Shown one piece after another: positions 33,795 to 42,208 of a DNA stretch of 64,000 nucleotides. The DNA lies in NCBI GenBank assembly GCA_942491105.1, contig CALNZX010000005.1:220487-284486 (forward strand), given 5' to 3'. A program made the translations under genes and the position numbers. This DNA comes from JBBEAM01 sp942491105 (GTDB taxonomy: Bacteria > Pseudomonadota > Alphaproteobacteria > Kiloniellales > DSM-21159). How positions within the stretch are numbered: position 1 is the stretch's first letter; every line of letters begins with the position of its first letter. Below the pieces are notes generated by a model. The model ran no database searches and had not been told where the DNA came from. It saw nothing but the letters and a program-made list of their open reading frames with translations.

Positions 33795-34985
33795 GCCGCG
33801 CGCGGCCAGCCGATAGCCGATCAGGCCGAGGGTGCTGAGACCGGCCACGAACAGCAGCGCGAACTCATAGCCGCCGAGTTCCCACAGCAGCGAGCCGATG
33901 AAGGGCGCCAGCGCGAAGCCGAGCAGGTAGGGGACCGCCATGGCGCCGTTGATCACCCCGAAATCCCGGTCGCCCAGGATTTCGCGGATCGCCACCGGCT
34001 TCATGATGCTGGTAACCCCGTAGCCGCTGCCCTGCAGCACGACGAAAACGACCAGCAGGCCGGGAACTGCGGCCGCCCCGATCAGGCTGAGCGTGGCGAC
34101 GATCACCGCCAGGAAGCAGGCCGTGGTGATGGCCCGGCTCGATACGTGGCGCTCGGCGGCCATCATCGCCAGGCGTCCGGCGACCTGCATCGGGCCGATC
34201 ATCGAGGCGGCGAGCACGGCGGTATCGGGGTTCGTCCCGCGGTCGTGCAGGATCGGCAGCAGGTGGTTGAGCACCATGCCGTGATTGACCGCCAGCAGGG
34301 CGAAGCCCAGCCCGAGAAACCAGAAGGCGGGATGACGCAGGATATAGCCGGCGGGACGGCGCGGGCTCGGCTCGGCGGCCTCGCGCGCGGCGGCGGTTTC
34401 AACCGCGGCGCTGTCGCGCCAGTGGCGTTCGAGAAAGCGCGCGCCGGTCCACAGCAGCGGCACGGCGCAGGCGGCGATCAGGATCGCGAAGGCCAGCGTC
34501 GCGGCGCCCCAGCCCAGGGCCTGCGCCACGGCATGATTGATGGGAAAGGACAGGGTGCCTGCGAAGCCGGCGACCAGGGTTACCAGTGTGATGCCGCGCC
34601 GCGCCGCCGCGCCCTGGGTGCGGGTAATCAGGGAAAAGCAGGGTTCGTAGAGACAGGCGCTCATGGCGACGCCGATGCCTAGCCAGATCGCCGAGAAGAT
34701 CCAGGGCGAGCCGGCGAGGGGCAGCAGGGCGATCAGCACCGCGCCCAGCAGAGCCCCGCCGGCGATGGTCTGCGGCCCATAACCGCGGTCGATCAAGCGG
34801 CCCGAGAAAGGCGAGAACACCGCCGACATGATGACCGCACTCGCGAAGGCGGCCGTGAGCGTGGTTTTCGACCAGCCTGGCACGGCTTCCCACTGTGGCA
34901 AGAGCGCCGGAAACAGATAATAGAGGCCGGCCCAGACGATGGTTTGACCAAGCGCGAGGCAGAGGATTGCGCGACGCGGTGTCAT
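33786..34985 (-). CDS. MFS transporter
   Basis: 399-residue twelve-helix major facilitator. The N-terminus RRAILCLALGQTIVWAGLYY and the loop FSPFSGRLIDRGYGPQTIAG are of the monocarboxylate/oxalate-like MFS type. A central cytoplasmic loop contains a charged stretch (AAAREAAEPSPRRPAGYIL). It is not similar enough to the neighbouring YcaD-like carrier to be a recent duplicate. It is divergent from the SAM-II-controlled importer; the two promoters lie in the 34986-35193 gap. Substrate unknown. Confidence 0.85.
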   Translation of the reverse strand: MTPRRAILCLALGQTIVWAGLYYLFPALLPQWEAVPGWSKTTLTAAFASAVIMSAVFSPFSGRLIDRGYGPQTIAGGALLGAVLIALLPLAGSPWIFSAIWLGIGVAMSACLYEPCFSLITRTQGAAARRGITLVTLVAGFAGTLSFPINHAVAQALGWGAATLAFAILIAACAVPLLWTGARFLERHWRDSAAVETAAAREAAEPSPRRPAGYILRHPAFWFLGLGFALLAVNHGMVLNHLLPILHDRGTNPDTAVLAASMIGPMQVAGRLAMMAAERHVSSRAITTACFLAVIVATLSLIGAAAVPGLLVVFVVLQGSGYGVTSIMKPVAIREILGDRDFGVINGAMAVPYLLGFALAPFIGSLLWELGGYEFALLFVAGLSTLGLIGYRLAARGAS

Positions 34986-35157
34986 TCTTCCTCACCCTTG
35001 ACCGGAGAAGCCTCGCCGGCTCGCCGGCCTTCCTGTTGTGCCGGACAAGCAAACAACAGCTTGCCGCGCCGGGCGATTTTAGATGCGGCACAGCATTCTG
35101 TCGCCATCGTCACAAGGGGGGCTGGGGAAGCGCGCTGTGCCCATTATTTTTTTCTAG

Positions 35158-35186
35158 TTGACGCTTCGCCGCCACGTCTTTAGCGT
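35158..35186 (+). promoter_or_regulatory. Candidate promoter for the SAM-II leader
   Basis: TTGACG at 35158-35163 and TAGCGT at 35181-35186 with a 17-base spacer. The start point would fall near 35193, precisely before the first base of the riboswitch stem. The -35 is strong and the -10 weak. Confidence 0.5.
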
Positions 35187-35193
35187 CCCCATC

Positions 35194-35246
35194 AGCGCTG
35201 ATTTGAGGCTCAGCTTGCGAGCGCTATAAAAATTCTGCTAAAGCGG
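35194..35246 (+). ncRNA. SAM-II riboswitch
   Basis: H-type pseudoknot aptamer for S-adenosylmethionine. P1 is a 6-bp stem with strands AGCGCU at 35194-35199 and 35220-35225. The major-groove loop GAUUUGAGG follows the 5' strand, UUGCGAGCGCU leads into the 3' strand, and the conserved GCUAAAGCGG ends it (from 35237). Blocks match the known metX SAM-II aptamer as I remember it: GCGCUGAUUU, UUGC-AGCGC, AUAAA and GCUAAA. P2 can form from GCU/AGC and CAG/CUG. Downstream lie a terminator and a sulfonate-type ABC operon, so excess SAM should shut off uptake of a sulfur source. Confidence 0.92.
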
Positions 35247-35293
35247 GTGGGCACGAAGTCCGTCCCACTCGAACGTGGAGACGGGCTTTTTTT
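35247..35293 (+). terminator. Riboswitch-controlled terminator with alternative antiterminator pairing
   Basis: Terminator hairpin GUCCGUC-CCAC / GUGG-AGACGGGC (about 35258-35286) with a 6-base loop and a run of seven T's at 35287-35293. An alternative stem, GUGGG at 35247-35251 with CCCAC at 35264-35268, starts right after the aptamer and uses the same CCAC. The two folds exclude each other. The gene begins ~120 bases beyond the U-run, so control looks transcriptional. Confidence 0.82.
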
Positions 35294-35411
35294 ATACCCC
35301 CTCCGCAGTCGAGTTCAGACTTCTCCCTCTCCGGTTCGAGAGCCTCTGTTGTGCAACCCGCCGGTTGCTTGAGGTGTTCCTCGGATACCGGCAGAAACGG
35401 AGAACGTTCTG

Positions 35412-36446
35412 ATGTCACTCTTCAAGTCCCCCAAGGGAATCACGGGTCTGAAGACCCTCACGCTCGCCCTCGGCCTTGCCGTCGGCGCGGCTAGCCTCGG
35501 TGCTACGGCGCGCGCCGCCGACGATCTCGATCGCATCGGCATCGATTATGCCTATTACAATCCGGTCGCCCTGCTGCTGAAGGAAAAGGGCTGGGTCGAG
35601 GAGGAATTCGAAGGCGAGGATATCGAGATCGACTGGGTGCTGTCGCTCGGCAGCAACAAGGCGCTCGAGTTCCTCAACGGAAGCAGCATCGACTTCGGCT
35701 CGACCGCCGGCGCCGCCGCCCTGCTGGGCAAGGCCAACGGCAATCCGATCAAGTCGGTCTACGTCTATTCCAAGCCCGAGTGGACCGCGCTGGTCACCCG
35801 CCCGGACACCGGCATCACCAAGATCGAAGACCTGAAAGGCAAGCGCGTCGCGGTGACCCGCGGCACCGATCCGCACATCTTCCTGCTGCGGGCGCTGGAC
35901 AGCGTCGGACTGACGGAAGACGACATCAAGGTCGTGCTGCTGCAGCATCCCGATGGCTTCCGGGCGCTGGATTCCGGCCAGGTAGACGCCTGGGCCGGGC
36001 TCGACCCGCACATGGCCAAGGGCGAGCTGGAAAGCGGCGCCGAGCTGTTCTTCCGCGCCCCGGATCTCAACACCTACGGCATCCTCAACGTGCGCGAGGA
36101 ATTCGCCGCCGAGCATCCTGAGATCGTCGAGCGCGTGCTCGCGGTCTACGAGCGCGGACGTCTCTATGCCCTGGATCACCCCGAGGAGCTGAACCAGTAC
36201 CTGCAGGACTACACCAAGGTCTCCCAGGAAGTCGCCGCCAAGCAGCTCGGCGAGCGTACAGACCTCAGCAACCCGGTGATCGGCGCCGAGCATCGCGCGT
36301 CGCTGCTGGCCGCCGGCGAGATCCTGCAGAATATCGGCCTGCTCAATTCGGACGTCTCCGTGGCCGGGGAGTTGGATGACCTGATCGATACCTCCTACAT
36401 CGAGAACGTTCAGCGCCGCCAGCAGGCTCAAAGGGCCGCCGAGTAA
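35412..36446 (+). CDS. ABC transporter substrate-binding protein, sulfonate/taurine type
   Basis: 344-residue periplasmic binding protein of the SsuA/TauA/NMT1 family. The signal peptide covers residues ~1-35 (ATARAADD cleavage). The mature protein begins IGIDYAYYNPVALLLKEKGW, with EFLNGSSIDFGSTAGAAALL, IEDLKGKRVAVTRGTDPHIF and DSGQVDAWAGLDPHMAKGEL, all typical of the aliphatic sulfonate group. It is first of a three-gene operon behind a SAM-II riboswitch and terminator, which argues for a sulfur compound rather than nitrate or a pyrimidine precursor. Exact ligand unproven. Confidence 0.88.
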   Translation: MSLFKSPKGITGLKTLTLALGLAVGAASLGATARAADDLDRIGIDYAYYNPVALLLKEKGWVEEEFEGEDIEIDWVLSLGSNKALEFLNGSSIDFGSTAGAAALLGKANGNPIKSVYVYSKPEWTALVTRPDTGITKIEDLKGKRVAVTRGTDPHIFLLRALDSVGLTEDDIKVVLLQHPDGFRALDSGQVDAWAGLDPHMAKGELESGAELFFRAPDLNTYGILNVREEFAAEHPEIVERVLAVYERGRLYALDHPEELNQYLQDYTKVSQEVAAKQLGERTDLSNPVIGAEHRASLLAAGEILQNIGLLNSDVSVAGELDDLIDTSYIENVQRRQQAQRAAE

Positions 36447-37354
36447 TGAGTCTGAACGACACCTTGAGCCGTACTGGGGACTCCCAGTGCGAACAGGACC
36501 TGCGGGCGGCGGCGCAAGCCGCCGCCCGTGGCCCGCTCGCCCTGCTGACCGCTTCGTCCTGGACGACGCGGGCGGCCAAGGCGCTGTTGCTGCCTCTCGG
36601 TCTGGTGCTGGTCTGGGAGATTTTCTCGCGCACCGGCATCTTCCCGAAGAACCTGCTGCCCTCGCCCTCGGCGGTGCTGGGCGAGATCGTCGGTCTGTGG
36701 AACTCCGGCGATCTGACGACTCACATCGGCGTCACCGTGACCCGCGTCGCCTTCGGATTCCTCGCGGGGGCTGGGGCCGCGACGCTGCTGGGTGCGCTGA
36801 CCGGCTATTCCAAGACCGCGCGCGAGCTGCTCGATCCGACATTGCAGGCATTGAAGTCGGTGCCCTCGCTGGCCTGGGTGCCTCTGTTCATCCTCTGGTT
36901 CGGTATCTTCGAGACTTCCAAGGTCACGCTTATCGCCGTCGGCGTTTTCTTTCCGGTCTACCTCAACCTGATGACCGGAATTCAAGGCGTCGACCGCAAG
37001 CTGGTCGAGGTCGGCAAGTCCTACAACCTCTCCCGGCTGAAGCTGGTGCGGCGGATACTGCTGCCGGCAACGCTGCCCTATTACTTCGTCGGCCTGCGCG
37101 CCGGGCTCGCGCTGGGATGGATGTTCGTGATCGCCGCCGAACTGATGGGCGCTAGCGAGGGGCTGGGTTTCCTGATGATCGACGGACAGATGACCGGCCA
37201 GCCGCAGACCATCATCGCCAGCCTGATCCTCTTCGCGATCCTGGGACAGGCCAGCGACGCCGGGATCACGGCGGTCTCGCGCCGGGTGCTGTCCTGGCAG
37301 GACGACTTCGCCGGCATGGGGCGCGCCGCGAGCGGGGGCCGGAAGAATGCTTGA
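36446..37354 (+). CDS. ABC transporter permease, sulfonate type (SsuC-like)
   Basis: 302-residue inner-membrane permease with six helices. The start FPKNLLPSPSAVLGEIVGLW and the family loop VEVGKSYNLSRLKLVRRILL with LPATLPYYFVGLRAGLALGW are diagnostic of SsuC/TauC. About 40 hydrophilic residues precede the first helix. Its ATG overlaps the binding-protein stop by one base (TAATG), so translation is coupled. Confidence 0.9.
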   Translation: MSLNDTLSRTGDSQCEQDLRAAAQAAARGPLALLTASSWTTRAAKALLLPLGLVLVWEIFSRTGIFPKNLLPSPSAVLGEIVGLWNSGDLTTHIGVTVTRVAFGFLAGAGAATLLGALTGYSKTARELLDPTLQALKSVPSLAWVPLFILWFGIFETSKVTLIAVGVFFPVYLNLMTGIQGVDRKLVEVGKSYNLSRLKLVRRILLPATLPYYFVGLRAGLALGWMFVIAAELMGASEGLGFLMIDGQMTGQPQTIIASLILFAILGQASDAGITAVSRRVLSWQDDFAGMGRAASGGRKNA

Positions 37355-38087
37355 GATTTCCCGGCTCAACCGCCGTTTCGATGGCGGCACCGTCGCCCTC
37401 GACCGGGTCGACTTGACGGTCGCGGAGTCCGAGATCGTCGGTCTGGTCGGCACCAGCGGTTGCGGCAAGTCCACCCTGCTGCGGATCGTCGCCGGGCTGG
37501 ACCACCCCACGAGCGGTGAGGTCCTGATCGACGGCACCCGGGTGGCCGGCCCGCGCCCGGAGATCGGCATCGTGTTTCAGGAACCGCGGCTGATGCCCTG
37601 GCTGGACGTCACCGAGAACATCCGCCTGGCGCTGGACGATTATCCGCGCAGCGAACAGCAGCGCCGCATCGCCGAGGTGCTGGAGCGGGTCGGCCTCGCC
37701 GGCTTCGCCAAGGCGCTGCCCCGCGAGCTGTCCGGCGGCATGGCGCAGCGCGTCGCCATCGCCCGGGCGCTGGTCCGCCGGCCCTCGATCCTGCTGCTCG
37801 ACGAGCCCTTCAGCGCCCTCGATTCCTTTATCCGTATCGCCTTGCAGAATCATCTCTTGGAGCTGTGGGAAGACTCGCGCTTCACCATGCTCTTCGTGAC
37901 ACATGACATTGAGGAGGCGGTGGCGCTGAGCGACCGGGTGGTCGCCATGCGCGGGCAGCCCGGACGCATCCACAAGACCCTCGACGTCACCCTGACGCGG
38001 CCGCGCAAGCGCACCGCCGTGGAGTTCCAGTCGGTCAAGGAGGAGATCCTCGAGGCGCTCAACCTCGAGGACGAAGCGGCGGCCTAG
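37347..38087 (+). CDS. ABC transporter ATPase, sulfonate type (SsuB-like)
   Basis: 246-residue ATPase. Walker A is GTSGCGKSTLLRIVAGLDHP, Q-loop IGIVFQEPRLMPWLDVTENI, signature LSGGMAQRVAIARALVRRPS, Walker B ILLLDEPFSALDSF, switch His MLFVTHDIEEAVALSDRV. FQEPRLMPW is characteristic of SsuB/TauB ATPases. Starts 8 bases before the permease stop. Last gene of the operon; followed by a convergent minus-strand gene. Confidence 0.92.
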   Translation: MLEISRLNRRFDGGTVALDRVDLTVAESEIVGLVGTSGCGKSTLLRIVAGLDHPTSGEVLIDGTRVAGPRPEIGIVFQEPRLMPWLDVTENIRLALDDYPRSEQQRRIAEVLERVGLAGFAKALPRELSGGMAQRVAIARALVRRPSILLLDEPFSALDSFIRIALQNHLLELWEDSRFTMLFVTHDIEEAVALSDRVVAMRGQPGRIHKTLDVTLTRPRKRTAVEFQSVKEEILEALNLEDEAAA

Positions 38088-38124
38088 CGCCGGGGGCTAT
38101 CCTCTGCCAGGCCGGGCGACCGCG

Positions 38125-38958
38125 CTACTGCGCGGTGGCGCCCATCGAGGAGCCGTCGCCCCGCCTGCAGGTGGGATCGTTGATGCAGGCCCAGTACTCC
38201 CGCGACCAGGCTTCATCGGCCGCCTGGCGTTCGTCGATCTTCCGCTGCCAGGCGCGCCATTCCTCCTGGCTCATCTGCAGGCTGCCGGTGGCGGCGCTCC
38301 CACCGGACATGGCCGGCTGGTTCGGGCTGGCGTTTTCCCGAAGGGTCAGAGAGGCGCCGGAGCCGGTGTAGCTGGAGCCGGTGGCGGACCGCGCGCTGCC
38401 GGCCGCGCCGACCCTGCCGCTCTGGAACATCGTCCTGCCGGGCTGCAGCATCTGCTGCGGTGCCATCTGCTGCCGCAGGATCCGGGCGTTGAGCGCGGCT
38501 TGCGCCTGGGCCGCGCGCTGCTCCGCCTCGCGCTGCCTGCGCTCCCGCTCGAGGCGGCGCTGGCGGGCGGCCTCCATGTAGGCTGCGTCCTGCTCGAAGG
38601 CCGAGAAGTCGCGGCCGGCCAGGGTGGCGAGAGCCTTGTCCAACGGCAGCTCGATGGCGTCGGGGTGGGGCATCGGCCGGCCTGAGATCTGCAGGCCCGT
38701 GCCGCCCTCGATCGGCTCGACCTCGCCGCCAAGCTCCGCGTAGCGCGCGACCAGGGGCTGCATGGCGGCGAAGACCGCGGCATAGGCCTCCCGGTCGAGG
38801 CTGGCGCGCACCTGCTCGACGCAGGCCGGGTAACTGTCTTTCGAGAGAAGCTCGGCGCTCCGCGTGGAATCGTGCGCGATCAGGCCGAACACGCTGTTGG
38901 TCGGAATCCGCCCGCAGGTATCGCCGAGCAGGTAGTTCGGCGCGACCGGCGCCAGCAT
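38125..38958 (-). CDS. Downstream half of an amber-split secreted protein, or separate gene
   Basis: 277 codons from ATG 38958, in the same frame as the preceding ORF and separated from it only by a TAG and five sense codons (QESYN). It has no signal peptide of its own, yet its cysteines (GDTCGRIP, YPACVEQV, YWACINDPTCRRGDG) suggest an oxidising compartment. A charged helical segment rich in Arg/Gln/Glu (~residues 130-160) and a low-complexity Gly/Ser region follow. The C-terminal WACINDPTCRRG has the look of small secreted protein motifs. AGGAG nine bases before the ATG allows independent initiation. No family recognised. Confidence 0.6.
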   Translation of the reverse strand: MLAPVAPNYLLGDTCGRIPTNSVFGLIAHDSTRSAELLSKDSYPACVEQVRASLDREAYAAVFAAMQPLVARYAELGGEVEPIEGGTGLQISGRPMPHPDAIELPLDKALATLAGRDFSAFEQDAAYMEAARQRRLERERRQREAEQRAAQAQAALNARILRQQMAPQQMLQPGRTMFQSGRVGAAGSARSATGSSYTGSGASLTLRENASPNQPAMSGGSAATGSLQMSQEEWRAWQRKIDERQAADEAWSREYWACINDPTCRRGDGSSMGATAQ

Positions 38959-38973
38959 GTTGTAGGACTCCTG

Positions 38974-39828
38974 CTAGATGGCGATACGCTCCGGCTTGCC
39001 GGCGACGAGAATCTGGTGGCGCTCCCGCAGCTGCGTCTCGGCTTGGGCGGCGGCGGTATAGGCCTCGGCGCCGATGACGAGATCCCCTGCCTCGCGCAGG
39101 TCTAGGATCCGCTTCCGGGTCCAATTCTTGTCGAAGGGCTTGGGATCTCCCAGCTTTTCGACGGGCCGGAGATGCGCCCGCACGTGATCGGGAACCACCC
39201 CCTTGGGCTGGTTAGCCAGATCGAAGGGGAAGATTTTCCTGTCGCCCGCGATCTCGAACTGCCAGAGCGCCCAGTCGGTCGCTTCCTCGAAGCTGCAGGG
39301 GACGTCTTGACCATTGACGCATTTATTCACGATTTCCGCGTAGGGAGACTTCAGGAAAGAGGGGGCGAAGACCAGTGCGTCGCCTGCCGGCGTTCCGGTG
39401 ATGCGCGCGTCGCGGGCTTCGGGGAAGGCGACAGGCCGGCCACCGGCGATGGGGTCGAAGATCCAGAACCGCGACATGTCGTTCACGATCTCGCCCTCTG
39501 CCTGCACTGCAAGCTGGTAGACGACGACCCGGCCAACCCTGGTCAACCGCACGGCGTAAGGCAGGCCGAACTTTGCAAAGAAGCTCGGCGGATGCGGATT
39601 GTATGGATCATTTTCGGTGACGCCGACCAGCAGCATCTCGTTGTCGTGCAGCGGATCCTGGAGTAGTGCCTGGGCAGGTGCCGCGTTCGCCAGTTCTTCA
39701 GTGCTTTGCGCTTGTGTGCTTGAGCCTGAACTTTGTGCTATCTGGCTAGCCTGCGCGGCTGGCCCTGCACAGACGGTAATCAATGAAAGACATACCGCAA
39801 AGCCAGCGAACACAAACGAGCAACGCAT
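38974..39828 (-). CDS. Secreted protein of unknown function (upstream half of an amber-split frame)
   Basis: 284 codons. A signal peptide is clear (MRCSFVFAGFAVCLSLITVC, cleavage near AQASQ), and a GGAGG precedes the ATG. The body contains DNEMLLVGVTENDPYNPHPP, FGLPYAVRLTRVGRVVVYQL and MSRFWIFDPIAGGRPVAF, which look like a beta-rich periplasmic domain. It ends at TAG 38976-38974, after which the same frame stays open for a further 282 codons. Joined, the product would be ~567 residues. Function unknown. Confidence 0.65.
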   Translation of the reverse strand: MRCSFVFAGFAVCLSLITVCAGPAAQASQIAQSSGSSTQAQSTEELANAAPAQALLQDPLHDNEMLLVGVTENDPYNPHPPSFFAKFGLPYAVRLTRVGRVVVYQLAVQAEGEIVNDMSRFWIFDPIAGGRPVAFPEARDARITGTPAGDALVFAPSFLKSPYAEIVNKCVNGQDVPCSFEEATDWALWQFEIAGDRKIFPFDLANQPKGVVPDHVRAHLRPVEKLGDPKPFDKNWTRKRILDLREAGDLVIGAEAYTAAAQAETQLRERHQILVAGKPERIAI

Positions 39829-40062
39829 CTCACATCCTCCGGGGCAGAAAACCGATTCGCGCTTTTTACTGGCGGCGGAAAGCGAAAGCGACAGAAAATT
39901 GTCGCCAATGGGATAGTTTCCTTTGGAGTTTCGCGCCGCTGCCTAGGGCCGGAGGAGGGGAATCCTCCCAGTCTCCGGATTCAAAAAACGCTGGTGAAAA
40001 GGGCCGGAAATCACAAATTTGGGTAAAAAATGGGTAATACGCCGTTCTGATTCTTTCCAACG
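39829..40062. other. Intergenic region with imperfect hairpin
   Basis: 234 bases between the osmC-like gene and the secreted protein gene, both on the minus strand. A CCGGAG/CTCCGG stem around 39950-39977 with an inner GAGG pairing could end the osmC transcript, although no clear U-run follows. The remainder is unremarkable. Confidence 0.4.
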
Positions 40063-40572
40063 TCAAATCTTGTTGACGCCAACCGCGACCGGCGGCGCGT
40101 TTCTGATGGTCTGATAGACCACGCAGTAGCGCTCGGTCAGCTTGATCAGGCTGGCGAGCTGTTCCGCGTCGGCGTCGCAGTCGAGATCGAAGTCGAGGCG
40201 GATGTCGCGAAAGCCAACCGGCGCCGCCTTGTCGACGCCCAGGGTGCCGCGGAAGTCGAGATCGCCTTCGGCGCGCACCTGGCCGCCGCGCAGTGGAATG
40301 CCCAGCGCCGTGGCCACCGCCTTGACCGTGACCCCGGCGCAGGCAACCAGGGCTTCCAGCAGCATGTCGCCGGAGCAGGCGGCCAGACCGTTGCCGCCGG
40401 CCGCTTCGTGCAGTCCGGCTTCGACCAGGGCGCGGCCGGTGTCGACCTTGCAGACCAGGCCCTCGCCGCCGAGGTCGCCTTCGGCATGCATGGTGATGAC
40501 CGCGGCCTCGGGGTCCTCCCGGTAGCGGTCCTTGATCGGGGTCTGCAGGGCGCGTAGCTCGTCGGCGTTCAT
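40063..40572 (-). CDS. OsmC family protein
   Basis: 169-residue OsmC/Ohr-fold protein. The reactive cysteines of the family are in NGLAACSGDMLLEALVACAG (Cys pair ~17 residues apart), followed by VRAEGDLDFRGTLGVDKAAP and LIKLTERYCVVYQTIRN. Members reduce organic hydroperoxides or act as small redox stress proteins; this is the YhfA/OsmC-like branch rather than Ohr. I use ATG 40572, which has GGAGAG upstream. Next to heme A synthase but probably a separate transcript. Confidence 0.85.
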   Translation of the reverse strand: MNADELRALQTPIKDRYREDPEAAVITMHAEGDLGGEGLVCKVDTGRALVEAGLHEAAGGNGLAACSGDMLLEALVACAGVTVKAVATALGIPLRGGQVRAEGDLDFRGTLGVDKAAPVGFRDIRLDFDLDCDADAEQLASLIKLTERYCVVYQTIRNAPPVAVGVNKI

Positions 40573-40630
40573 GGCGGCTCTCCTCACGGCGGAATTGAAA
40601 GGCAGTGATAAGGCCTCGAACCGGCGGCGT

Positions 40631-41674
40631 CTAGACGGTGCGCAGCCGGTAAAGACAGTTCAGCAGCGCCGTCAACAGTAGGATCGCGCCGGCCTGGTGC
40701 AGCGCGCCGAGCCAAACCGGCACCGCCGTCAATAGAGCCGAAACGCCAAGCAGGAACTGAACGGCCGCCGCGGCGGCCAGCAGAGCCAGGGCAGGGCGCT
40801 GGGCCGCGCCCACCCGCCGCCATCCCCAGGCGCAAAGCGTCAGGCTGGCGAGGACGCTCAGCGTCGCCAGCAGTCGGTGGTTGAACTGTATCGCGGCGAT
40901 GGTCTCGAACCAGTTCAGCACGAAGGGCTCGAGCCGCGCGTAGCCGTTGGGAATCAAGCGTCCATCCATCAGCGGAAAGCTGTTGTAGGTCAGCCCTGCG
41001 TTGGTTCCGGCAACCAGGGCGCCGGAAACCAGGGTGATCGCGAGCAGCGCCAGCAAGGCCAGCAGGCCACGCCGCAGCGGCGCGTTTGCCGGATTTCGCG
41101 CGGGCCCGGGTACCGCGAGCCGCAGCCACAGCCAGAAGAGATAGCCGTAGATGAACAGCGCCAGGGCCAGATGCGCGGCGAGGCGGTACTGGCTGACGTC
41201 GCTGCGCTCGGAAAAGCCGCTGGCGACCATGAACCAGCCCAGCGCGCCCTGCAGGCCGCCAAGCAGAAACAGCGCGGCAAGATGTGGCTTCAGTGGGCTT
41301 GGCACCTGCCCCCGCCAGAGGAACCACAGGAAGGGCAGCAGGAAGACCGCGCCGATCAGGCGGCCCCAGAAACGATGTATCCACTCCCACCAGAAGATGT
41401 TTTTGAACTCGGCCAGGCTCATGCCGGCGTTCTCAAGCTGGTACTCGGGGATCTGTCGGTAGAGTTCGAAAAGACGTTCCCACTCCTGCTGGCTCAGCGG
41501 CGGCAGCGCGCCGCTGAGCGGCGCCCATTCCATGATCGACAGACCGGACTCGGTCAGGCGGGTAATGGCGCCGATTACCGCCATGGCGAAAACCATGGCC
41601 GCGCAGAGCAGCAGCCAGGCGGCGAGCGCGCGTGGAGCTTGTCTCAGGCTGGCTGCGGCGGAGCGGTCTTGCAT
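40631..41674 (-). CDS. ctaA: Heme A synthase (COX15/CtaA)
   Basis: Inner-membrane heme-containing oxygenase converting heme O to heme A for aa3-type cytochrome oxidase; 347 residues and eight helices. The heme-ligand histidines lie in IHRFWGRLIGA, RLAAHLALALFIYG, QFNHRLLATLS and ALHQAGAILLL. The segment GAITRLTESGLSIMEWAPLS is the conserved first loop of the alphaproteobacterial/mitochondrial type, which lacks the Bacillus loop cysteines. No ctaB or oxidase subunits are in the window, but the gene implies an aa3-type terminal oxidase. Confidence 0.93.
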   Translation of the reverse strand: MQDRSAAASLRQAPRALAAWLLLCAAMVFAMAVIGAITRLTESGLSIMEWAPLSGALPPLSQQEWERLFELYRQIPEYQLENAGMSLAEFKNIFWWEWIHRFWGRLIGAVFLLPFLWFLWRGQVPSPLKPHLAALFLLGGLQGALGWFMVASGFSERSDVSQYRLAAHLALALFIYGYLFWLWLRLAVPGPARNPANAPLRRGLLALLALLAITLVSGALVAGTNAGLTYNSFPLMDGRLIPNGYARLEPFVLNWFETIAAIQFNHRLLATLSVLASLTLCAWGWRRVGAAQRPALALLAAAAAVQFLLGVSALLTAVPVWLGALHQAGAILLLTALLNCLYRLRTV

Positions 41675-41792
41675 GACCGGAACCTAGAGCCGCCGTTCCG
41701 GCCCGGCAAGCGCCGGAAGCGCGCGGCGGATCGTCGCGCGGGAGGGGCCCTGGCTTCTCAAGCGCCTGCGGTTACAAGCCGCTGGAGGAGAG

Positions 41793-42056
41793 CTAGTGCA
41801 GGGTCAGCTCGCACTCGGTGTAGCGGGAGCGGCCCTCGGTGATCACCGGCACCGCGGCGACCTGCACGGAATGCAGGCGGCCGTCGAGATTGGCTTCCCA
41901 GAATTCCAGGAAGCGCTTCAACACGGGGAACTGCGGGGCCTTGTCATAGTCCTGCCAGACATAGCTTTGCAGCAGCTCGGGGAAATCCGGCAGGTGGTAG
42001 AGAATTTCCGCTGTGGTCAGGCGAAAATCGTGCAGTTGCTTGCGCAGTATCGCCAT
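41793..42056 (-). CDS. usg: Usg family protein
   Basis: 87-residue protein with the very conserved core LTTAEILYHLPDFPELLQSY, VWQDYDKAPQFPVLKRFLEF and WEANLDGRLHSVQVA. The family is nearly restricted to alphaproteobacteria; the old note linking it to phosphoribosylanthranilate isomerase is positional and the function is unknown. ATG 42056 has AGGAAAAG nearby and removes a non-conserved N-terminal extension. Confidence 0.88.
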   Translation of the reverse strand: MAILRKQLHDFRLTTAEILYHLPDFPELLQSYVWQDYDKAPQFPVLKRFLEFWEANLDGRLHSVQVAAVPVITEGRSRYTECELTLH

Positions 42057-42102
42057 CGTCCCTTTTCCTCCTTGCGATCGTGTCCAACCCTGGACTCGAA
42101 TC

Positions 42103-42123
42103 TTGCCGCTGGGGTGGCGGCAA
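42103..42123. repeat. Inverted repeat upstream of usg
   Basis: Perfect 7-base arms TTGCCGC (42103-42109) and GCGGCAA (42117-42123) with a 7-base spacer, 47 bases upstream of the usg start. It could be an operator or a leader hairpin; there is no U-run for termination. It lies in an otherwise featureless 150-base gap. Confidence 0.4.
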
Positions 42124-42208
42124 ATCAAGAAGATAAGTGAACAAAAACAGTATCTTAGCAGCAGGCGCCCGAGACTGCTAACAACAGTTTTGGGGGTTCG
42201 TACGGGGT

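Noticed and set aside
33786..34985. The two neighbouring MFS genes as a recent tandem duplication
   Set aside because: They are convergent and their signature loops belong to different MFS groups.
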